Part shown: piece by piece, positions 55,601-64,000 of the stretch | Position numbering within the stretch: position 1 is the stretch's first letter | Layout of the letters: each line of letters opens with the position of its first letter | Assembly (NCBI GenBank): GCA_947568835.1 | Contig: OX387603.1 | Location: 28,730,651-28,794,650 of the forward strand | DNA length: 64,000 bases | Direction of reading: 5' to 3' | Source: Protonemura montana | Taxonomy: Eukaryota; Arthropoda; Insecta; Plecoptera; Nemouridae | Notes under the pieces: generated by a model | Told to the model about the DNA's origin: nothing | The model's input: only the letters and a program-made list of their open reading frames with translations | Databases searched by the model: none | Program-made: the position numbers and the translations under genes

Positions 55601-58600
55601 AGGAAATGTAACAAAGTCAATGGTTGTTGCAATGTACAGTTGCTTAGGTTGGTAAGGAATGTGCTAGGAAATGTAACAAAGTCAATGGTTGTTGCAATGT
55701 ACAGTTGCTTAGGTTGGTAAGGAATGTGCTAGGAAATGTAACAAAGTCAATGGTTGTTGCAATGTACAGTTGCTTAGGTTGGTAAGGAATGTGCTAGGAA
55801 ATGTAACAAAGTCAATGGTTGTTGCAATGTACAGTTGCTTAGGTTGGTAAGGAATGTGCTAGGAAATGTAACAAAGTCAATGGTTGTTGCAATGTACAGT
55901 TGCTTAGGTTGGTAAGGAATGTGCTAGGAAATGTAACAAAGTCAATGGTTGTTGCAATGTACAGTTGCTTAGGTTGGTAAGGAATGTGCTAGGAAATGTA
56001 ACAAAGTCAATGGTTGTTGCAATGTACAGTTGCTTAGGTTGGTAAGGAATGTGCTAGGAAATGTAACAAAGTCAATGGTTGTTGCAATGTACAGTTGCTT
56101 AGGTTGGTAAGGAATGTGCTAGGAAATGTAACAAAGTCAATGGTTGTTGCAATGTACAGTTGCTTAGGTTGGTAAGGAATGTGCTAGGAAATGTTACAAA
56201 GTCAATGGTTGTTGCAATGTACAGATGCTTAGGTTGGTAAGGAATGTGCTAGGAAATGTAACAAAGTCAATGGTTGGTGCAATGTACAGTTGCTTAGGTT
56301 GGTAAGGAATATGCTAGGAAATGTTACAAAGTCAATGGTTGTTGCAATGTACAGTTGCTTAGGTTGGTAAGGAATGTGCTAGGAAATGTAACAAAGTCAA
56401 TGGTTGTTGCAATGTACAGTTGCTTAGGTTGGTAAGGAATGTGCTAGGAAATGTAACAAAGTCAATGGTTGTTGCAATGTACAGTTGCTTAGGTTGGTAA
56501 GGAATTTGCTAGGAAATGTAACAAAGTCAATGGTTGTTGCAATGTACAGTTGCTTAGGTTGGTAAGGAATGTGCTAGGAAATGTAACAAAGTCAATGGTT
56601 GTTGCAATGTACAGTTGCTTAGGTTGGTAAGGAATGTGCTAGGAAATGTAACAAAGTCAATGGTTGTTGCAATGTACAGTTGCTTAGGTTGGTAAGGAAT
56701 GTGCTAGGAAATGTAACAAAGTCAATGGTTGTTGCAATGTACAGTTGCTTAGGTTGGTAAGGAATGTGCTAGGAAATGTAACAAAGTCAATGGTTGTTGC
56801 AATGTACAGTTGCTTAGGTTGGTAAGGAATGTGCTAGGAAATGTAACAAAGTCAATGGTTGTTGCAATGTACAGTTGCTTAGGTTGGTAAGGAATGTGCT
56901 AGGAAATGTAACAAAGTCAATGGTTGTTGCAATGTACAGTTGCTTAGGTTGGTAAGGAATGTGCTAGGAAATGTTACAAAGTCAATGGTTGTTGCAATGT
57001 ACAGTTGCTTAGGTTGGTAAGGAATGTGCTAGGAAATGTAACAAAGTCAATGGTTGTTGCAATGTACAGTTGCTTAGGTTGGTAAGGAATGTGCTAGGAA
57101 ATGTTACAAAGTCAAGAGCTCCTTTATTCCAAAAAGGAATACGAAATGAAAAAGTCTCCTTCACCAGCTCCAAGAATACTTCAGATCAAATGATGCAGTA
57201 AAGTCTGAATGTTTGTCAGAGTCTGGGTTCGAGTGCAACGTACCGTTGTCGCTGGCAGCAGCTTTAACGACATCGAGCAGCAGCTGAACGTTGCCGTGGG
57301 CGACGCCAGCGGGCATCGGCGGGCAGCTGGCGGGCAGTCGTCGCCGAGCAGGGAACGATGAAGACACGCGGTGGGCATGAGTTGTAGTAACACCCTACAA
57401 TCAACATGACCATCATACACGTGACCATCATACACATGACCATCATACACATGACCATCATACACATGACCATCGTACACATGACCATCAAGCACATGAC
57501 CATCATACACATGACCATCATACACATGACCATCATACACATGACCATTATACACATGACCATCATTCACATGACCATCATACACGTGACCATCATACAC
57601 ATGACCATCATACACATGACCATCATTCACATGACCATCATACACATGACCATCATACACATGACCATCATACACATGACCATCATACACATGACCATCA
57701 CACACATGACCATCATACACGTGACCATCATACACGTGACCATCATACACATGACCATCGTACACATGACCATCATACACATGACCATCATACACATGAC
57801 CATCATACACATGACCATCATACACATGACCATCATACACATGACCATCATTCACATGACCATCATACACATGACCATCATACACATGACCATCATACAC
57901 GTGACCATCATACACATGACCATCATACACATGACCATCATACACATGACCATCATACACATGACCATCATACACATGACCATCATACACATGACCATCA
58001 TACACATGACCATCATTCACATGACCATCATACACATGACCATCATACACATGACCATCATACACATGACCATCATTCACATGACCATCATACACATGAC
58101 CATCATACACATGACCATCATACACGTGACCATCATACACATGACTATCATACACATGACCATCATACAGGTGACCATCATACACATGACCATCATACAC
58201 ATGACCATCATACACATGACCATCATATACGTGACCATCTTACACATGACCATCATACATATGACCATCATACACATGACCATCATACACATGACCATCA
58301 TACACATGACCATCATACACATGACCATCATACACATGACCATCATACACATAACCATCATACACATGACCATCATACACATGACCATCATACACATGAC
58401 CATCATACACATGACCATCATACACATGACCATCATACACATGACCATCATACACATAACCATCATACACATGGCCATCATACACATGACCATCATACAC
58501 ATGACCATCATACACATGACCATCATACACATGACCATCATACACATGACCATCATACACATGACCATCATACACATGACTATCATACACATGACCATCA

Positions 58601-59525
58601 TACACATGACCATCATACACATAACCATCATACACATGGCCATCATACACATGACCATCATACACATGACCAGTTCTGTTCGGGAGAGAGGTTGGAGGGA
58701 TGAAAGTTAGTACAGCAACTTCACTCGCCTTGCTTATCAACCTCTCGACAGCATGGATTTGTGGAGGAATCCTGTTGTTCGCGTTGTGCCGTCCTTCGGA
58801 AGGGACGTTAAGCCGGTGTCCCCTTGGTGCTCTTCAACAGAAGTAGGCTACGTGCCGGCACGGGGTTCCCCCTCCTCCCTTCTAGGCTAGGTTAGGTTCA
58901 TCATCATCCAGTTATTTACTGATGCCATAAGCACAATCCCACGGTGCCAGATGTTGAAACAGTGCGTTGTTTTAATCCGAATAATGAAATAATGTTACTG
59001 AAATGTTGAGACTGAAATGTTGAGACTGACCAGTTTGTGAACTTGCTCTGTGAGTGAAGTATCAGGTGTTGCTACTACTTGTGTTGCTACGGTTGCACCA
59101 AACAGCGGCGCCTCCCGACCGAAGAGTGAGCGCTGCGTTAGTTCCACCAGCGCCTGACATCGAGCCGCAGCCTTCAGTGATGCCAACCTCGAGAGAAGAC
59201 GGCACGCGCAGCGCACTCCACGCAATCGATTGAAGTCTCCTGCAAGATGGAGGCAATCCATTATTCATGCTTTTGTTTTTGTGTGTTGAGTATTTGTTTC
59301 TGCTTTGCTTTGATCCAAACTACAGAGCAAGTTACGTGTAATCAACCTAGAAGACCGTGCTTTGAAAGAAAAAATAAAGTCTAATATTTGTAGAACGGTT
59401 CTAAATTTACAAAAATGTTAAGACTTTCAAAATATGTACAAAACGAAATTGCGGAGTTATTTATTAAAACGACGGGAGGATAAAACAGGCAACGAGAAGT
59501 GTAGGTACACAGGGGTGAACATGAC

Positions 59526-59562
<37 letters not shown>

Positions 59563-62500
59563 GCAAAAAAGAATTTAAAATCAAATTTTTAAGATCAGAT
59601 TTTAAAATACTAAAATACTTGTCTGAAATACGGATTTATACCAAAGTGTTTTGTGTATTTCATGAATAATTTGTGATAATGCATGATTATCTATGGCTTC
59701 ATCTCATATATATCATTGTGTTTCACAACCTAAGCTTGCATACCTAACCTAACCTAACTTAACATAACCTAACCTAACCTAACCTAACTTAACATAACCT
59801 AACCTAACCTAACTTAACATAACCTAACCTAACCTAACCTAACCTAACCTAACTTAACATAACCTAACCTAACCAAACCCAAGCAAACCTAACGTAACAT
59901 TACCTAACCTAACCTAACTTAACCTAACCTAACCAAACCTAACTTAACATAACCTAACCTAACCAAACCCAAGCAAACCTAACGTAACATTACCTAACCT
60001 AACCTAACTTAACCTAACCTAACCAAACCTAACCTAACCTAACGTAACATTACCTAAATAAACCTAATGTAACAAAACCTAACCTAACACAGAAATAAGC
60101 TTGACATTCCCGACCAAGTCACCTGATGTTTCCGGCAGTGCAACGCAGAGGAAGAAGTAGTCTACGGCGGCCTGTGAGAGCCGTAGCGTGAGCTGCACTG
60201 TGGGTCTGCCGAGATCACAACGATCCAGTGCACCAGCCACGCCCTGTGCCAAGCTGGCACTAACGTTCCTACTTGACAGGATCTGCGCTGCAGCTGTCAG
60301 ATTGCTTCGTAGAGCGGAGCACGCCTGTATAGAAGGCGCTCGACTTTCCCATCTTGACAAATAGAACGACATTATAGCGTCGTGTTGGCGCTCACTGACA
60401 AATCAGGCAAACGCTTGCAATGCAGGAGATGTTTTATTATAAAGAGCACTAAATATCTTCTCAAATATTGGTGTTCAGACGGGGACTCAAACCCACATCT
60501 CCATCTTTAAATCAAACTCCCATCAACTCTTTCCATCATTAATCATCATCAAATATTGGTGTTCAGACGGGGACTCAAACCCACATCTCCATCTATAAAT
60601 CAAACTCCCATCAACTCTTTCCATCATTAATCATCATCAAATATTGGTGTTCAGACGGGGACTCAAACCCACATCTCCATCTATAAATCAAACTCCCATC
60701 AACTCTTTCCATCATTAATCATCATCAAATATTGGTGTTCAGACGGGGACTCAAACCCACATCTCCATCTTTAAATCAAACTCCCATCAACTCTTTCCAT
60801 CATTAATCATCATCAAATATTGGTGTTCAGACGGGGACTCAAACCCACATCTCCATCTATAAATCAAACTCCCATCAACTCTTTCCATCATTAATCATCA
60901 TCAAATATTGGTGTTCAGACGGGGACTCAAACCCACATCTCCATCTTTAAATCAAACTCCCATCAACTCTTTCCATCATTAATCATCATCAAATATTGGT
61001 GTTCAGACGGGGACTCAAACCCACATCTCCATCTTTAAATCAAACTCCCATCAACTCTTTCCATCATTCGCTTGCTGGTTTCATCTCCCAGGTTGAAATG
61101 CCAGAAAAACAAAAAACCTTGTCAACAAAAGATTATTGATAAGCTTCCAACCAGGGCTATATTTTTTAAAATAAGAAGCAATTTTTTTTTAATCTTCATA
61201 AATATCTACAACCTTTTGAGATTTTTTGCAAAATTTAAAAACTTAATGAGATTTTGCTTATATGTGGACCCCTTTGAGATTAAAATTAGGGTTTTGCAAT
61301 TTTTTCCATTCCTGAATTCTATGATTTTTTTTCAAGTTTTTAATCAGGATTTTGGAAAGTATTTATGCCTTAAACTGACAACTGAGAATCAATTCTAAAA
61401 CATTTCGCATCACCACATTTTTAACCGAAACAAAACATTTGTCCCACTCTGAAAATATAGGAGATAAACGTCTAGTTTTGGAGTAAAATCTGTCATCTCA
61501 AGCTAACGATCTATCATAAAGCCGCCGTATATTCATAATCTTACTTGATGAGCGTCTCAACGTTGGTCCAGACAGCGAGGGCCTGCGCCGGGTCTGCACC
61601 TGGTGCCAGACTGGCACGATGTGCATGACCCAGCGCCTGCGCCAGCACGCCAGGCGCAGAGCTCAGCCGCGCCAGCGCTGCCACCTGCGTTGAAGTCGTA
61701 GCGTGAAGCAACAGGTAGCTGCCGGCGCCGACCAGCGCTGACGGACTCTGTTCTCCTAGCAGGCCTGGCAAACATCTTCCAGTTCATTCACAACTCTTGG
61801 TCATACAGAACTTGACTTATTTGGAATCTGAATAAAATTCCAAACGCTTGCAATGTTCAAAGTGTTTTATTATTAGTAATACTAATAACCTCTCAAATAT
61901 TGATGCCCAAACGGAGACTCGAACCCCGATCTCCACCTGTCATGGGTGTTGCTCTAACCAATTGAGCTACTTGGACCCCGATCTCCACCTGTCATGGGTG
62001 TTGCACTAACCAATTGAGCTACTTGGACCCCGATCTCCACCTGTCGCGGGTGTTGAACTAACCAATTGAGCTTCTTGGACCCCGATCTCCACCTGTCGCG
62101 GGTGTTGCTCTAACCAATCGAGCTACTTGGACCCCGATCTCCACCTGTCGCGGGTGTCGCTCTAACCAATTGAGCTACTTGGACTCCAATCTCCACCTGT
62201 CGCGGGTGTTGCTCTAACCAATCGAGCTACTTGGACCCCGATCTCCACCTGTCGCGGGTGTTGCTCTAACCAATTAAGCTACTTGGACACTGATCTCCAC
62301 CTGTCGCGGGTGTTGCTCTAACCAATTGAGCTACTTGGACCCCGATCTCCACGTGTCGCGGGTGTTGCTCTAACCAATTGAGCTACTTGGACCCTGATCT
62401 CCACCTGTCGCGGGTGTTGCTCTAACCAATTGAGCTACTTGGACCCCGATCTCCACCTGTCACGGGTGTTTCTCTAACCAATTGAGCTACTTGGACCCCG

Positions 62501-63011
62501 ATCTCCACCTGTTGCGGGTGTTGCTCTAACCAATTGAGCTACTTGGACACATAATCTTTAAGAGGATTTAAGTGCATTCATTGAAGACATTAATGAAAGG
62601 GTTTAAGTTCCTTATAAGAAAATACTTGGTAAGATTTAGAACTCTTATTGACTTGACCAACTACAAATTGTATATCGTATAATATGATATGATATGAACA
62701 TCACTTTAGGCAAGCGACCGCATATCAATGAACGGATAAAACAGGTTTGCAAACTGAAACATAATAAACACAGAAATACTTAACACTGGAAGTGAAGACA
62801 AAACTTTGCTCGCTACGCTCATCAATCTTGCGACCCTCGCGTGAGAACTCACCTAGCAGCCTGACAGCGGTCGCTAATCGCAGCGGGTCGTTGCTAAGCA
62901 ACAGCGGCTGCAGCGCAGAGACTTCACTGCCGCGGCGCAGGCACGCCAACAACGGCACTGACACGACACGAGATGACCTCAGCAGCGTATCCATCTCTTG
63001 CAGAAGCAACT
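52687..63011 (-). CDS. C-terminal 552 residues of a large helical-repeat protein, candidate rotatin (RTTN/Ana3)
   Basis: Eight exons in transcription order: 62853-63011, 61545-61764, 60123-60394, 59031-59239, 57244-57394, 54310-54431, 53390-53680, 52687-52923 (stop). All are GT-AG and phase-compatible; upstream exons lie beyond the right edge. The protein is Leu/Ala-rich and helical, like ARM/HEAT repeats (VPLLACLRRGSEVSALQPLL; GNVQLLLDVVKAAASDN). The most distinctive part is VTVERDLRVRRALDERPAAW with NRPSLCYCSVLLRAVCSTLM, then LRNCVWGYLRDHVPAPTLF and a final YTDTLRYVMQTN. This fits my memory of the conserved C-terminus of rotatin, a centriole assembly and ciliogenesis protein of about 2000 residues, but I could not check it. 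No signal peptide or membrane segment is seen. Most of the introns carry a tandem repeat. Gene reality is near certain; the name is tentative. Confidence 0.85.
53068..53356. repeat. Hexanucleotide array AGCACT/AGCACA, about 48 copies
   Basis: A run of AGCAC followed by T or A in irregular order, with occasional AGCACC, in the last intron of the large minus-strand gene, starting about 33 nt after a splice donor. Open frames here (LVLV, ACAS) are repeat artefacts. Confidence 0.97.
53707..54294. repeat. 29-bp minisatellite, about 20 copies
   Basis: Unit AGGATGCCAAGAGGCTGGAT + ATTGTGAAT, with variants GGGTGCC and GGGTGGC. It occupies the intron between exons 54310-54431 and 53390-53680 almost completely: about 26 nt from one splice site and 15 nt from the other. 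Confidence 0.97.
54503..57114. repeat. 65-bp satellite array, about 40 copies
   Basis: Unit ACAAAGTCAATGGTTGTTGC, AATGTACAGTTGCTTAGGTT, GGTAAGGAATGTGCTAGGAA, ATGTT or ATGTA. Very uniform; the main variation is the last base (T or A), with runs of each type. It lies in an intron of the large minus-strand gene. Confidence 0.97.
57406..58670. repeat. 15-bp minisatellite grown from a 5S-SINE, about 84 copies
   Basis: Unit ATGACCATCATACAC. The array runs straight into ATGACCAGTTCTGTTCGGGA of the SINE at 58671. Intact SINE heads contain GACCATCATACACATGACCA, a single partial duplication of exactly this motif, so the array seeded there. The left end lies about 11 nt from an exon (57394). Long frames across it (VYDGH repeats) are artefacts of a unit length divisible by three. 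Confidence 0.97.
58671..58975 (+). mobile_element. 5S-derived SINE body, head replaced by the 15-bp array
   Basis: CAGTTCTGTTCGGGAGAGAG, GGATGAAAGTTAGTACAGCA, CCTTCGGAAGGGACGTTAAG and CTTCTAGGCTAGGTTAGGTT follow the family body, ending near GTGCGTTGTTTTAATCCG. The 5S-like head is absent. Confidence 0.85.
59519..59561. repeat. (ATG)n microsatellite
   Basis: About 13 ATG/GAT triplets in an intron of the large minus-strand gene. Confidence 0.9.
59738..60088. repeat. Interstitial CCTAA (TTAGG-type) array, degenerate
   Basis: Mostly CCTAA pentamers mixed with CTTAA, CATAA, CCAAA and CGTAA, giving a larger duplicated pattern (CCAAACCCAAGCAAACCTAA occurs twice). CCTAA is the complement of the ancestral arthropod telomere repeat TTAGG. 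It lies inside an intron, about 35 nt from exon 60123-60394, so it is not a chromosome end. Confidence 0.9.
60411..61070 (-). mobile_element. tRNA-like SINE with its body amplified as seven 88-bp units
   Basis: On the minus strand the SINE tail lies at 60411-60465 (plus strand AAACGCTTGCAATGCAGGAG, TGTTTTATTATAAAGAGCAC). Next to it an 88-bp unit is repeated seven times, holding CAAATATTGGTGTTCAGACG and GGGACTCAAACCC (complement of the B-box region) plus CATCTCCATCTTTAAATC and CCATCATTAATCATCAT. A single A/T change (CTTTAAATC or CTATAAATC) distinguishes unit types. Confidence 0.9.
61075..61540. other. AT-rich intron sequence
   Basis: Intron of the large minus-strand gene. The open frame at 61072-61398 is Phe/Lys/Asn-rich because of base composition and shows no domain. 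Confidence 0.5.
61828..62552 (-). mobile_element. tRNA-like SINE with its head amplified as about twelve 52-bp units
   Basis: On the minus strand about 12 units of the 52-bp head (plus strand CCCGATCTCCACCTGTCGCG, GGTGTTGCTCTAACCAATTG, AGCTACTTGG) lead into one SINE body and tail: CAAATATTGATGCCCAAACG, TGTTTTATTATTAGTAATAC, CCAAACGCTTGCAATGTTC. Same unit as 23431-25555 in the opposite orientation, here still attached to its SINE. Confidence 0.92.
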
Positions 63012-63045
63012 CTGTGTAAAGTCACAGCAACGTACAACAGTTATA

Positions 63046-64000
63046 ACCTGGGAAGAGCATAGGATCCAGCCACCTGATCTCAAATAACCTGGATAGAGCA
63101 TAGGATCCAGCCAGCTGATCTCAAATAACCTGGATAGAGCATAGGATCCAGTCAGCTGATCTCAAATAACCTGGATAGAGCATAGGATCCAGTCAGCCGA
63201 TCTCAAATAACCTGGATAGAGCATAGGATCCAGCCAGCTGATCTCAAATAACATGGATAGAGCATAGGATCCAGCCAGCTGATCTCAAATAACCTGGATA
63301 GAGCATAGCATCCAGTCAGCTGATCTCAAATAACCTGGATAGAGCATAGGATCCAGCCAGCTGATCTCAAATAACATGGATAGAGCATAGGATCCAGCCA
63401 GCTGATCTCAAATAACCTTGATAGAGCATAGCATCCAGTCAGCTGATCTCCAATAACCTGGATAGAGCATAGGATCCAGCCAGCTGATCTCAAATAACCT
63501 GGAAAGCGCATAGGATCACCCAGCTGATCTCAAATAACCTGGATAGAGCATAGGATCCAGTCAGCTGATCTGTAATAACCTGGATAGAACATAGGATCCA
63601 GCCAGCTGATCTCAAATAACCTGGATAGAGCATAGGATCCAGCCAGCTCATCTCAAATAACCTGGATAGAGCATAGGATCCAGTCAGCTCATCTCAAATA
63701 ACCTGGATAGAGCATAGGATCCAGTCAGCTCATCTCAAATAACCTGGATAGAGCATAGGATCCAGTCAGCTCATCTCAAATAACCTGGATAGAGCATAGG
63801 ATCCAGTCAGCTGATCCCAAATAACCTGGATAGAGCATGGGATCCAGCCAGCTAATCTCAAATAACCTGGAAAGAGCATAGGATCCAGCCAGCCTTAAAT
63901 AACCTGGATAGAACATAGGATCCAGCCAGCTGATCTCAAATAACCTGGAAAGAGCATAGGATCCAGCCAGCCTCAAATAACCTGGATAGAACATAGGATC
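63046..64000. repeat. 41-bp minisatellite, about 23 copies, running off the window
   Basis: Unit AATAACCTGGATAGAGCATA, GGATCCAGCCAGCTGATCTC, A, with CAGTCAGCT and CAGCTCATC variants and a few shortened units. It begins about 35 nt beyond the splice acceptor of exon 62853-63011, in another intron of the same gene. Confidence 0.97.

Noticed and set aside
57181-58710. Repeat proteins VYDGH or MMVMC/MTIIH
   Set aside because: Translation of the 15-bp array, which is divisible by three and lacks stops; it lies in an intron of a supported gene.
59738-60088. Chromosome end
   Set aside because: The CCTAA repeats are degenerate and flanked on both sides by exons of one gene.
61072-61398. 108-codon plus-strand frame rich in Phe/Lys/Asn
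   Set aside because: A/T composition artefact in an intron; no domain or transmembrane pattern worth keeping.

Overview
This 64-kb window looks like nuclear DNA of an insect. The clearest sign is a spliced, broken odorant-receptor gene (45067-47142) with the TM3-to-C-terminus plan of the insect-specific Or (7tm_6) family. Supporting signs are an interspersed array of CCTAA, the complement of the arthropod telomere motif TTAGG, and spliced host genes with GT-AG introns. I cannot name the order or species.

Layout. (1) 1-11145, minus strand: a complete two-exon ZRANB2 gene whose single 9.5-kb intron carries an 8-kb array of a 44-bp satellite, a 363-bp inverted-repeat transposon and a LINE tail. 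(2) 11146-11625: a short divergent promoter region. (3) 11626-27263, plus strand: a complete seven-exon gene for a 1062-residue, ten-finger C2H2 protein. All exon phases join and the CDS is divisible by three. Its introns hold 60/70-bp, 47-bp and 52-bp arrays and several SINEs. (4) 27264-37000: a gene-poor stretch with SINEs, foldback elements, a long-TIR element split by a 5S-derived SINE, and one intact ORF resembling a bunyaviral nucleocapsid (30436-31329), read as a viral fossil. (5) 37175-44317: a 5S-SINE tandem and about 6 kb of a 62-bp satellite. (6) 44318-52550: the Or pseudogene, a degraded zinc-finger copy, a two-exon fragment of an unrecognised protein, and a THAP-domain ORF. (7) 52687-63011 and beyond the right edge, minus strand: the last eight exons (552 residues) of a large helical protein, candidate rotatin (RTTN/Ana3). 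All seven introns contained in the window are phase-compatible, and most carry a different tandem repeat.

By my count tandem repeats make up close to half of the window (about 30 kb). The main observation is that several arrays are grown from pieces of SINEs: a 52-bp unit from a tRNA-like SINE head (two arrays in opposite orientation), an 88-bp unit from the body of the same SINE family, and 91-bp and 15-bp units from a 5S-rRNA-derived SINE. Many arrays sit in introns and some run to within about 10 nt of a splice site, yet the host reading frames around them stay intact.
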